This document shows, piece after piece, positions 9,368 to 17,631 of a stretch of 64,000 bases of DNA. Source of the stretch: Syngnathus acus (taxonomy: Eukaryota; Chordata; Actinopteri; Syngnathiformes; Syngnathidae); assembly GCF_901709675.1 (NCBI RefSeq), contig NC_051088.1, positions 1,614,664 to 1,678,663 of the forward strand, written 5' to 3'. A program made the position numbers and the translations under genes. Every line of letters starts with the position of its first letter. The first letter of the stretch is position 1. A model generated the notes under the pieces. It saw nothing but the letters and a program-made list of their open reading frames with translations, had not been told where the DNA came from and searched no databases.

Positions 9368-9953
9368 TAAAGGGTGTTTCATAAAGTACGCAGTTTTTTA
9401 ATTGCGCGGGATTTTTTTGTTTGACGATTGTCAGCACTGTTCCTATCATTTTCGTTATCTATTATCACTCCGATTAGAAGACCATTTGTCGTTTTTCCAT
9501 TTTGTAGCCATGGAGCGGTTCAGTATCGAGCAACGCATTCTTATTGTGAAAACTCATTACAAAAACGGGGAGTGCTACGCAGAGACTGTCCGTAAACTTC
9601 GCGCGATCTTTGGACGTGACAATGCCCCGATCGCAACAACAGTTTCGAGGTTGGTACAGAAATTCGAAGAATCTGGGTCAGTTGCAACCAGAAAATCGCC
9701 CGGTCGAAACCGTAATGTTCGAACGCAACAAAACATTGCGGTAGTGCAAGACAGTGTGAATGTGAGCCCTGTGAATTTTAACGATCGGATGACTGCCTGC
9801 AGAGAAAGTGGAGGTGGACATATGCTCGATATCATTTTTCATTATTAAATTGAAGTATATGTTGAATGAAATTAAATAAAAATTTTGAATTTTGCATTGA
9901 TTTTGGCTGATTTATTGCATTTTTAAAAACTGCGTACTTTATGAAACACCCTA
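9368..9953 (+). mobile_element. internally deleted mariner/IS630-type transposon
   Basis: The left end GGGTGTTTCATAAAGTACGC (9370) and the right end GCGTACTTTATGAAACACCC (ending 9952) are perfect inverted repeats. The interior holds only the beginning and the very end of a transposase frame. Flanking bases are A/T-rich but a clean TA duplication could not be fixed. It lies in the laminin intron between exons 12 and 13. Confidence 0.85.
9510..9848 (+). pseudogene. mariner-like transposase remnant
   Basis: From the Met at 9510 the frame reads MERFSIEQRILIVKTHYKNG and goes on through a helix-turn-helix region with TVSRLVQKFEESGSV and a basic SPGRNR linker. This is the paired N-terminal DNA-binding half of an IS630/mariner transposase of a kind well known from arthropods. 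After NVSPVNF it jumps to TACRESGGGHMLD, which resembles the C terminus of such proteins, so the catalytic core with the DDE/D triad has been lost by internal deletion. It cannot be catalytic; a DNA-binding remnant is conceivable. Confidence 0.8.
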
Positions 9954-9956
9954 TAC

Positions 9957-10049
9957 ATCTCACAAACACACACACGCGCACACACAAACACAAAGAAACG
10001 CACACCTACACACACGGAAATACACAGACCACGCACACCTACACACGCG

Positions 10050-10082
<33 letters not shown>

Positions 10083-10150
10083 ACACAGGCACACATGCGC
10101 GAGCACACACACGACACACACACACACAAACACACTCACATACATATACA
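9957..10150. repeat. (CA)n-rich microsatellite
   Basis: Interrupted CA/CG repeat directly abutting the right end of the mariner-like element. The His/Thr or Cys/Val ORFs on both strands here are repeat artefacts. Confidence 0.95.
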
Positions 10151-10299
10151 TATAAATATTAGTATCGGACAGATGGTTGGAGACCACAGTATTAAACATC
10201 AAATATATGTTCACCCATGTTCCTATATTGGGTTTGGTAATAATCAGCAGAGTTGCACAACTTCATCAGCAAATCATATGAGAGCAATGGCATGCATAC

Positions 10300-10408
10300 C
10301 AAAAAAAAGCTTGCGTTCTCGGCAGACAACTGGAGCTCTGTGTCACCTGGCAGAGAGAAGCGTGCCACTCGCTTGTGTTCATCAACGGCAACCACTCGAC
10401 ACAGAAAG
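10300..10408 (-). CDS. lama3: laminin alpha chain exon 12
   Basis: A 109-bp exon. Acceptor TTGCACAG precedes 10408 and donor GTATGC follows 10300. Phase is 2 in, 0 out. It encodes (S)FLCRVVAVDEHKRVARFSL and, near its end, ELQLSAENASFFL. The LCR motif and the final A..FFL before the splice are conserved in laminin alpha3/alpha5 domain IVb. The last two codons include a run of eight T in the coding strand, next to the donor. Confidence 0.87.
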
Positions 10409-10475
10409 CTGTGCAAACACAAAATAGATGAAGACGACCTTATAACTTTCTGAACAACAGTGCCTGCGGGTGCAC

Positions 10476-10639
10476 CTGTAAGTGCAGCGTATCAGAGTAA
10501 CACTGTGTTGTTGTCTTTGGGCTCCTGGCAAGTTGAAGGTGACAGCGAGCGTTTGTGGCGAGTCCTCCACGTTGGCATACTCCACCACCAGTACATAGAC
10601 GTCCCCAGGCTTCACATTTGCTTTCATTTCCACTCTGAT
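10476..10639 (-). CDS. lama3: laminin alpha chain exon 11
   Basis: A 164-bp exon. Acceptor TGGCAACAG precedes 10639 and donor GTGCAC follows 10476. Phase is 0 in, 2 out. It encodes IRVEMKANVKPGDVYVLVVE and then YANVED. The PG.Y/V.LVVEY pattern is a laminin domain IVb signature. It ends in a cysteine followed by TY. A second AG (ACCAG, before 10664) would add eight codons but breaks the phase with exon 10, so the AACAG acceptor was chosen. Confidence 0.88.
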
Positions 10640-10716
10640 CTGTTGCCACGGTTTGGAAAAACATCTGGTTAACAACAATTCACATATCGTACCGGCTTTT
10701 TTTTAAATCATATTTA

Positions 10717-10826
10717 CAGTGATCCCTTGTCATTTCACGATATACCTCTTGCGACTTCACTATTTCGCGGGTTCATAAGAGCATTTAAATACAAACCAAT
10801 CAGACGACTGGATGTAACACGTAGAG
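10717..10826. mobile_element. end of a 'CAGTGATCCC..' DNA repeat
   Basis: The block beginning ACAGTGATCCCTTG, with a TATTTCGCGGG motif, resembles the ends of the inverted repeat elements at 30706 and 35678. It is a fragment only. Confidence 0.45.
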
Positions 10827-11194
10827 TACCGTAATTTTCGGACTATAAGTCGCGGTTTTTTTCATAGTTTGGGTGGGGTGGCGACTTATAATAAGGAGCG
10901 ACTTATGTGTTTTTTTTCAAAAATGTTCCCCCCCAAAAAAAAGTGAAACCGCGATAAACGAACCGCGATGTAGCAAGGGATTACTGTAATTTGAATTTCA
11001 AGTGACGTCAGCAGCGCGACGCGGCGTGGCGTTTGTTTACATAAAGGACAAAGATTGATCACGGGATGACGAAGATGACGAAGGACCCCACGTACTACCG
11101 GGATCATTAGCGGCTTTGTTTCTAAGTGACACGGCGGACGAAGAGTTTGAAGGATTTAAGGATTTGGAGTGACACAGAAGGTTTGAAAAACTAT

Positions 11195-11380
11195 TATGGC
11201 TTTTACGCACGCCCGGTCCTATTCTATGGAGCTCTCTTTCTCCTCCGTGGATGGAAGTCCGGGGCCGGCGCTCGGCCGGGTGACTGTCCCGGGACGGTGG
11301 ATGGGGCTCGGTCATGGCTTTTACGCACGCCCGGTCCTATTCTATGGAGCTCTCTTCCACTTCCACACGCCTGGAAGTTT
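11195..11380. repeat. GC-rich tandem units inside pogo-like element A
   Basis: The block GGCTTTTACGCACGCCCGGT followed by 'cctattctatggagctctctt' occurs twice (11195 and 11315), with a GC-rich spacer that reads GGGGCCGGCGCTCGGCCGGG. Element B has three such units (24345-24620). Confidence 0.8.
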
Positions 11381-11439
11381 GTTTTGTTAAATAAAGAGCC
11401 GTTTACCGTTTACTTTCCTTGAACTTTGTTAACGCTACA

Positions 11440-12560
11440 ATATAGTTATATACTAGATCTGTGGAATAACGACGAGGCTGACGTCAGGGCGCACGCGCGG
11501 CATTGTTGACAAAGGACGAGGAATTTGATCGATGGATTTAATGATTTAGAGTGCACAGATGGTTTGATAATACTATTGCTTATATAATAGTTATTTGATA
11601 TCTAATTTATATATCGTTATATGGGCCTGTGGAATATTTTGAAGTGCAAGCGCCGTCAGCTGCGTGCACCCGGCATTAATGACATAAAGGACGATCGATG
11701 GATTTAATGATTTGAAGTGACACAGATGGTTTGATAATATTATTGATTATATAATAGTTATTTGATATATAATTTATATATCATTATATGGGCCTGTGGA
11801 ATAATTTGAAGTGCAACCGCCGTCAGCGGCGCGCACCCGGCATTGTTGACATAAAGGACGATCGATGGATTTAATGATTTGGAGTGACACAGATGGTTTG
11901 ATAATAATATTGCTTATTTGATAGTTATTTGATATTTAATTTATATATCGTTATATGGGCCTGTGGAATAATTTGAAGTGCAACCACCGTCAGCGGCGCG
12001 CACCCGGCATTGCTGACATAAAGGACGATCGATGGATTTAATGATTTGGAGTGACACAGATGGTTTGATAATATTATTGCTTATATAATAGTTATTTAAA
12101 AAAAAAGATTAAAGATTAAAGTCCCAATGATCGTCACACACACACCTGGGTGTGGTGAAATTTGTCCTCTGCATTTAACCCATCCCCGTGTGATTTTAAT
12201 CCATCCCCTGGGGGAGAGGGGAGCAGTGAGCAGCAGCGGTGCCGCGCTCGGGAATCAGTTGGTGATCTAACCCCCCAATTCCAACCCTTAATGCTGAGTG
12301 CCAAGCAGGGAGGCAATGGGTCCCATTTTTATAGTCTTTGGTATGACCCGGCCGGGGTTTGAACCCACAACCTTCCAGTCTCAGGGCGGACACTCTACCA
12401 CTAGGCCACTGAGCTGATTTCATATATAATTTATATATTGTTATATGGGCCTGTGGAATAATTTGAAGTGCAACCGCCGTCAGCGGCGCGCACCCGGCAT
12501 TGTTGACATAAAGGACGATCGATGGATTTAATGATTTGGAGTGACACAGATGGTTGGATA
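11440..12560. repeat. 167-bp satellite-like tandem array in element A
   Basis: About five units are marked by GGGCCTGTGGAAT (11625, 11792, 11958, 12447, plus a variant at 11457), GTCAGCGGCGCGCACCCGGC and GGACGATCGATGGATTTAAT. The spacing of the first uninterrupted units is 166-167 bp. A SINE interrupts the array at about 12105-12417. The sister element has about three units (24750-25190). Confidence 0.85.
12105..12417 (-). mobile_element. tRNA-derived SINE (minus)
   Basis: The reverse complement carries a tRNA-like head with an A-box-like TGGTAGAGTGTCCG and a B box GGTTCAAACCC, then a unique body and a 3' end of GGGACTTTAATC-type sequence with an A-rich tail. It is a copy of the SINEs at 13087 and 54652 in the opposite orientation. 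The tRNA-like head is part of the SINE and is not a tRNA gene. Confidence 0.85.
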
Positions 12561-12838
12561 AAGGTGTTATGTTATAGTTACTTGGATAACTGTCAATGTT
12601 ACTTCAGGCCCGTTCTCAGCTCTTCGTTTGTGTTTATGTCACGTTAGCATACCTATCGTTTAGCCTGTTGTTGCTCGTTCATGACTGTTCTTGGTGTTGG
12701 ATTTTGTCGAATAAATTGCCCCCCAAAATGCGACTTATACTCCGGAGCGACTTATATGTTTTTTTTTCACTTTTTTGGGCATTTTATGGCTGATGCAACT
12801 TGTACTCCGGAGCGACTTATAGTCCGAAAATTACGGTA

Positions 12839-13086
12839 CGTACCTCCGCCGCCATTGGTAAATAAATACTATCGTTTGAGCAAAGTACGTACCACCGCCG
12901 CCATTGATAAATAAATACTACCGTTTGTGCAACTCTGTAAAGTTGTTTTGTGTGGCTTCCGCCACACAGAGACGTAATAAACAGGCGTAATATGTAGACC
13001 CCATGAACCAATCAGAGTACATTACGTTTTACGTCAACCGGGGCAGTAAACCAATCAGAGGACTTTACGTAACACGTAGAGTACGT
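12839..13086. mobile_element. fragment shared with pogo-like element C
   Basis: The stretch with GCCACACAGAGACGTAATA, ACCAATCAGAG and ACATTACGTTTTACGT matches the interior of the element at 13991-14750 (about 14105-14285). It includes a local duplication: the 'cgtacc.ccgccgccattg' block occurs twice within 65 bp. Confidence 0.6.
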
Positions 13087-13400
13087 ACCAGCTCAGTGAC
13101 CTAGTGGTAGAGTGTCCGTCCTGAGACTGGAAGGTTGTGGGTTCAAACCCCGGCCGGGTCATACCAAAGACTATAAAAATGGGACCCATTGCCTCCCTGC
13201 TTGGCACTCAGCATTAAGGGTTGGAATTGGGGGGTTAGATCACCAAATGATTCTCGAGCGCGGCACCGCTGCTGCTAACTGCTCCCCTCTCCCCCCGGGG
13301 ATGGATCAAAATCACACGGGGATGGGTTAAATGCAGAGGACACATTTCACCACACCCAAATGTGTGTGTGATGACGATCGTTGGGACTTTAACTTTTTTT
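13087..13400 (+). mobile_element. tRNA-derived SINE (plus)
   Basis: It begins CAGCTCAGTGACCTAGTGGT (A-box region) and has the B box GGTTCAAACCCC. It ends GGGACTTTAACTTTTTTTT. Same family as 12105-12417 and 54652-54930. Confidence 0.88.
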
Positions 13401-13770
13401 TAACTTTGAGGGCACTCCTTAAGACCTTCTTTGACTCAGTGGTGGCCTTTGTCATTTTGGCATGGTCTGCTGGGGGGGGCAGCATCACAGCAGCTAACAG
13501 GAAGAGACTGGATAAGATCATTCAGAAGCCCAGCTCCGTTCGCAGATGCCCTCTGCAACTTGTGGAGGAGGTGAGAGAAGAGCAAAGCCAAGCTATCCTC
13601 CATGCTGGACAGAGACTCTCACTGCTTCCATCACACACTTACTGCACAGATGATTGCCTCAAAGTGTACCTCAGGAGATCCCACATTGAGGTCTTGATGG
13701 GGATAGGGAGCAATATTGTAAAATTTGGTCAATATATGGTGTTCCCATTTTTGTGCCAACATAATGCTGC
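13401..13770 (+). mobile_element. LINE C-terminal fragment and adjoining dispersed repeat
   Basis: The translated piece (13403-13600) includes ITAANRKRLDKIIQK and PLQLVEEVR, which resembles the C-terminal end of fish LINE proteins (TADRKRLDKLIRRA-type motif). The following 13650-13760 block, with CAATATTGTAAAATTTGGTC, recurs on the minus strand at 20530-20650. It is truncated at both ends. Confidence 0.55.
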
Positions 13771-13990
13771 TGGTTATCTTTTAATACACGGCGCTATTTT
13801 GGAACAGATGACGTAATTCTCCCTTTGACTCACCACTTGGGTGATATCAAGCTAAGTCAAGTTACCTCCATCGAACGAGCTACTGGTTTGTGTTCTTCCT
13901 TGTTCTTGATCTCTCTGCAAGGAATCTTGGTCTTTGTAGGACAAGAACCGCTATTATGCAGTACATCCTTGCCGTAGCGATCCTAAATTA

Positions 13991-14750
13991 CCGTATTTTC
14001 CGCACCATAAGGCGCACTTAAAACCCTTAATTTTTTCCAAAAAACGAGGGTGCGCCTTTTAATAAGGCGCACCTTTTGTGTGGACCGTATTCCAAAATCT
14101 GTAAATCGTTTTGTTTTGTTTCCGCCACACAGAGACGTAATATACTGGCATAATATGTTGACCTGATGAACCAATCAAAGGACATTACGTTTTACGTAGA
14201 TCGGGGCAGAAAACCAATCAGAGGATTGTACGTGACACATAGAGTATGTACCTCTGCTGCCAACGATAAATAAATACTATCGTTTGTGCAAAGCAAACAG
14301 CATTAGGACCCTCTAAAATGGCATCGACAAAAAGACATGCCTACGAGGCACAACTCAAGCTTTCTGGAAGGCCGGGATCAGAGCCGAAAACTAACGCAAC
14401 AACGACGAGACAATGACAAGGGAACTTGTCATGTTTAATGGCGAACTTGCCCAACTGTTTAATTTGGATACAGAAGATAAGGACTTTGATGGATTTGCGT
14501 ATTGATATCGATTAACAATGTGAGTACAATACAATACATGATTAAACAGTAGAATAAATTACAACTGAACTCACTGTCTTGCTCCCGTGACGTTTTTTTT
14601 TTTTTTTTACACCGTATAATGTGGTGCAACCTATGTGTGAATTAAGTACAGTTAAGACGTGGGTTTGGTAACCGGCTCTTTATTTAACAAACTCCCGGAA
14701 TTGAGTCTGCGCATTTGAACCCGAAGCGCCTTATGGTGCGGAAAATACGG
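13991..14750. mobile_element. pogo-like non-autonomous transposon C
   Basis: It starts CCGTATTTTCCGCACCATAA and ends in its inverted copy (GGTGCGGAAAATACGG), flanked by TA (13989-13990 and 14751-14752). A Met codon at 14318 begins MASTKRHAYEAQLKLSG, like the N terminus of pogo/Tigger-type transposases, but the frame breaks after about 30 codons. Non-autonomous deletion derivative. Confidence 0.75.
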
Positions 14751-14892
14751 TAAATATATATTGCTCTCTCTGCGGCCTTTTCACACTGTTTTCTGTCTGC
14801 TGCAAAAACGGCCTTGTCTCAAGTAGTCAGGCTTTTTGAGAACCGTTTACCCCACTCCGTATAGGAAAGAAATTCAGTCCATATATGCATTA

Positions 14893-15245
14893 TTTGGCGG
14901 CTCAGTGTCGCACTGGTTAGCACGTCCGCCTCGCAGTTAGGAGGGTGCGGGTTCGATTCCACCTCCGACCCTCCCTGTGTGGAGTTGGCATGTTCTCCCC
15001 GTGCCCACATGGGATTTCTCCGGGCACGCCGGTTTCCTCCAACATCCCAAAAACAGGCTTGGTAGGCCGACTGAGCACTCCAAATTGTCCCTAAGTGTGA
15101 ATACGAGTGCGAAGGGGTTGTTCATCTCTGTGTGCCCTGAGATTGGCTAGCAACCAGTTCAGGGTGTCCCCCGCCTACTGCCCGATGACTGCTGGGATAG
15201 GCTCAAGCACGACCGTGGGGACAAGCGGTATAGAAAATGCATTAT
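14893..15245 (+). mobile_element. tRNA-derived SINE, second family
   Basis: A head with TGGTTAGCACGTCCGCCTCG (A-box region) and B box GGTTCGATTCC is followed by the TGTGTGGAGTTGGCATGTTC body and a GGACAAGCGGTATAGAAAAT end, a SINE-like repeat very common in fish genomes. It is related to 21137-21434 and to the fragment near 43858. Confidence 0.85.
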
Positions 15246-15452
15246 TTTGTTTTAATAAAAAATCATCGACACTAAACCACGTATGTGCATTTTTAAGGGC
15301 GTTTAGAAACATGTGCGATCGCGGACTATGATTCTCTCATCTGAATTCTCATTACCATCGTTACACTGTCACTTGTTATTATTGTGAAGAGCTTGTAATT
15401 TGTGTGGTATTAATGCAAGCCCAGAGACAAACACAGGAATTCATGCTCTTAC
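15246..15452. other. laminin intron, nothing recognised
   Basis: Short AT-rich intron stretch between the SINE and laminin exon 10; no feature seen. Confidence 0.5.
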
Positions 15453-15606
15453 ATCGTAGCCACTGCAGACAGCCATGTTCGGATGGCGAAGAGTAAGCCT
15501 TTCGGTGGGGCAGGGGCGTGGCAGGTGGTTGTCATAGCGACAAATGGCGTCATTGCCAGACACAGAAGGGAAGGCGTCCAGAGACAAGTACGTGTATTGT
15601 AAGCAG
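15453..15606 (-). CDS. lama3: laminin alpha chain exon 10
   Basis: A 154-bp exon. Its acceptor is a tandem CAGCAG (exon start 15606, or 15609 if the first AG is used). The donor GTAAGA follows 15453. Phase is 2 in, 0 out. It encodes [19 protein letters not shown] followed by [14 protein letters not shown] and ends AVCSGYD. The C.(Q/L)Y.YLSL.AFP pattern fits laminin alpha-3 better than alpha-5. The last codon joins IRVEM of exon 11, in register with the family. Confidence 0.9.
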
Positions 15607-15675
15607 CTGCTGAGACACAAAAAAAATATATAATAGTTGTAGCACATAGGAAACAAGCAAAAGCAACATTTTTAC

Positions 15676-15779
15676 TTGTGGCTAGCATCCAGTGGAGAGC
15701 TGAACATGCATGGGTCTGTAATATGCATTTGCAGGATGGGAGCCTCGTAGTAGGAGCTTGGCAGAAGGACCAAAAAATC
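15676..15779 (-). CDS. lama3: laminin alpha chain exon 9
   Basis: A 104-bp exon. Acceptor TGCTCAG precedes 15779 and donor GTAAAA follows 15676. Phase is 0 in, 2 out. It encodes [20 protein letters not shown], then TDPCMF. The D(Y/F)LVLLP..YYEA.(V/I)LQ pattern is one of the best-conserved stretches of laminin alpha3/alpha5 domain IVb. It is separated from exon 10 by 69 bp. The acceptor side carries a (TG)n array. Confidence 0.92.
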
Positions 15780-15805
15780 CTGAGCAGAAGGATTATTATG
15801 TCATT

Positions 15806-15925
15806 ATTATACACACACACACACACACACACACATATGCACACGCACAAACACACGCACACACGCACGCACTTAGACACAAACACACACACACACGCAC
15901 AGACACACGCATACACACACATATT
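15806..15925. repeat. (CA)n microsatellite in a short laminin intron
   Basis: Interrupted (CA/CG)n occupying most of the 173-bp intron between laminin exons 8 and 9. In gene orientation it is a (TG)n array whose near end lies about 26 nt upstream of the exon 9 acceptor. Confidence 0.95.
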
Positions 15926-15952
15926 CAAGGCATAATGACTAATGAATCTCAC

Positions 15953-16095
15953 AAGGAGAACTCCTTCAGCCTCTATGAACACTGCCCAAGCTCCAGGGTT
16001 GAGAACAAATGGTTCCACAAAGTTGTTCTGGGGAATGTTGACAAAGCTTGGGCCCGTGGTGGGAGCGAAGACAATCTGCTTGGACTGCTCAGAAC
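15953..16095 (-). CDS. lama3: laminin alpha chain exon 8
   Basis: A 143-bp exon. Acceptor TCTTCCAG precedes 16095 and donor GTGAGA follows 15953. Phase is 1 in, 0 out. It encodes [20 protein letters not shown] and near its end [16 protein letters not shown]. The QSK.I.F.P....FV..P and PG.W...I.AEGVLL patterns are conserved in laminin alpha3/alpha5. A Tc1-like element begins 27-29 nt upstream of the acceptor and supplies the upstream intron sequence. Confidence 0.92.
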
Positions 16096-16486
16096 CTGGA
16101 AGATCATCAACATTATCATAGTACAAACCGGATTCAGTTGAAGTTGGGAAATTGTGTAAAATGTAAATAAAAACAAAATACAACGATTTGAAAATCCTTC
16201 TCAACCCATATTCAATTGAATACACTACAAAGACAACATATTTAATGTTCAAACTGATAAACTTAATTGTTTTTTGCCAAATAATAATTAACTTAGAATT
16301 TCATGGCTGCAACACGTCCAGTAGAAGTTGGGAAAGGTGGCAAAAAATACTGAGAAAGCTGAGAAAAGCTCAGTAAACACCTATTTGGAAAATCCCACAT
16401 GTGATCAGGCTAATTGGGAATAAGTGGGTACCATGATTGGGTATAAAAGGAGCCTCCCCAAACATGCTCAGTCATTCACAAGCAAG

Positions 16487-16705
16487 GATGGGGCGAGGTT
16501 CACCACTTTGCGTGAGAAAATAGTTGAACAGTTTAAGAACAACATTTCTCAAAGCAAAATTGCAAGGAATTTAGGGTTTTCAACATCTACGGTCCATAAT
16601 ACTATAATCAAAAGGTTCAGAGAATATGGTGAAATCACTGCACGTAAGCACCACGGCCAGAAACCAAGACTGAACGACTGTGACCTTCGATCCCTCAGAC
16701 GCAGC
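16487..16705 (+). pseudogene. Tc1-like transposase N-terminal remnant
   Basis: The frame reads LREKIVEQFKNNISQSKIAR, NLGFSTSTVHNTIIKRFREY and GEITARKHHGQKPRLN. This is the helix-turn-helix DNA-binding half and the GRPRK-like linker of Tc1 transposases. The frame is cut at about 16700, where the hAT-like fragment starts. The catalytic DDE part is absent. Confidence 0.8.
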
Positions 16706-17236
16706 GATGGGCACTCGAGTCACTGTGACTTGGACTCGAGTCGACTCGAGTCGCTGTTTTGATGACTTGTGACTTGACAAAAAATAAAAAAACTTGAGAC
16801 TCGACTTGGTCTTGGAAGTTAAAGACTTGGGACTTGACTTGAGACACGATCACTTGAATGACTTCAGAGTTATTTAGTTTATGTTTTCAGTTTGAGTATA
16901 AAATTAATAATACATTTTAAAAAATAATATCGATAACACGGTAGGAGCGCAGGCTGAGAATGGCATTGTCATGATTGGATCACTACCCTGTCAATCAATC
17001 AGTCGTGCCCTCTCTACGTACCTAACGTGTTTATTGGAGAATCACGGCCCTTTATATCAGACATGCACAAACATGTCAGCGGGAGCGGTACCGCGAGTCA
17101 TCACCTTCGGCTATCGTAATTACCTTTATGACAGCAAAAGACGGACAGCACAGTGCAAGATATGCAACAGAAACATTTCAGACAGCCAGACGACAACTTC
17201 AAACTTTGTCCGTCATTTGAAGAGCCATTCTGCCTA
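16700..17236 (+). mobile_element. hAT-like fragment with BED-finger coding piece
   Basis: It begins GCGATGGGCACTCGAGTCAC, with repeated 'gactcgag' and 'gacttg' motifs as in the ends of a hAT family. A coding remnant at 17073-17236 contains CKICNRNISDSQTTTSNFVR and HLKSH, a BED zinc finger. There is no transposase core. The right boundary is uncertain. Confidence 0.6.
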
Positions 17237-17365
17237 GTAGTTGTCTTTGTAGTGTATTGTAGTGTATTCAATTGAATATAGGTTGAAAAGGATTTTCAAA
17301 TCATTGTATTTTGTTTTTATTTACATTTTACACAATTTCCCGACTTCAACTGAATCCGGTTTGTG

Positions 17366-17623
17366 TTTCACTTAGGTTTATTTTTGTGTGACAAAAACAT
17401 GTTTGAGAATGTTGTAAAAATGAAGTGAGGATGAGACGAGGGCAGGAAGAGGAAGGCAAAAGAAGAGGAAGCAGTGAAGAAAGAGGAGATTGTCAGCCAC
17501 ACAAGGTACTGTAACTTTCACCGCATCACAAATCTAGCCTACATAGCTGGCCATTGTTTCCATGGAGATAGGAAATGAGCGGAGCACACTTTCATAGCCC
17601 ACTCGTATTCTACGCCAGTGTTC
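17366..17623. other. laminin intron, purine-rich
   Basis: Intron sequence with a GA-rich block at 17430-17500; no exon or RNA gene recognised. Confidence 0.45.
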
Positions 17624-17631
17624 CTCTACGC

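Larger units (their letters stand above)
10829..12836. mobile_element. pogo-like non-autonomous transposon A carrying tandem arrays
   Basis: It starts CCGTAATTTTCGGACTATAA and ends in the reverse complement of this, flanked by TA on both sides (10827-10828 and 12837-12838), as for Tc1/mariner/pogo elements. Each end holds further inverted 'gcgacttata' motifs. The interior has no long ORF but has two repeat arrays: GC-rich 110-130-bp units (about 11195-11380) and about five 167-bp units (11440-12560). A SINE is inserted in the last array. A shorter relative is at 23994-25461. Confidence 0.8.
16124..17363 (+). mobile_element. Tc1-like transposon with nested hAT piece
   Basis: Inverted ends of about 120 bp: CAAACCGGATTCAGTTGAAG at 16124 and its reverse complement ending 17363, both continuing into matching 'aattgtgtaaaatgtaaataaaaac' blocks. 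It is flanked by TA on the left (16122-16123) and TG on the right (17364-17365), consistent with a mutated TA duplication. The inner edge of the left repeat is at about 16242. It carries a transposase N-terminal remnant and an inserted hAT-like fragment. Confidence 0.85.

Noticed and set aside
9923-10214. Cys/Val-rich and His/Thr-rich ORFs
   Set aside because: Pure translations of the CA microsatellite.
12105-13200. tRNA genes suggested by A and B boxes
   Set aside because: The boxes belong to SINE heads followed by the same SINE body in three places; no full cloverleaf tRNA was seen.
15449-16252. Single 267-codon minus-strand ORF
   Set aside because: It fuses laminin exon 8 with microsatellite-derived residues and intron; exons 9 and 10 lie in other frames with proper splice sites.
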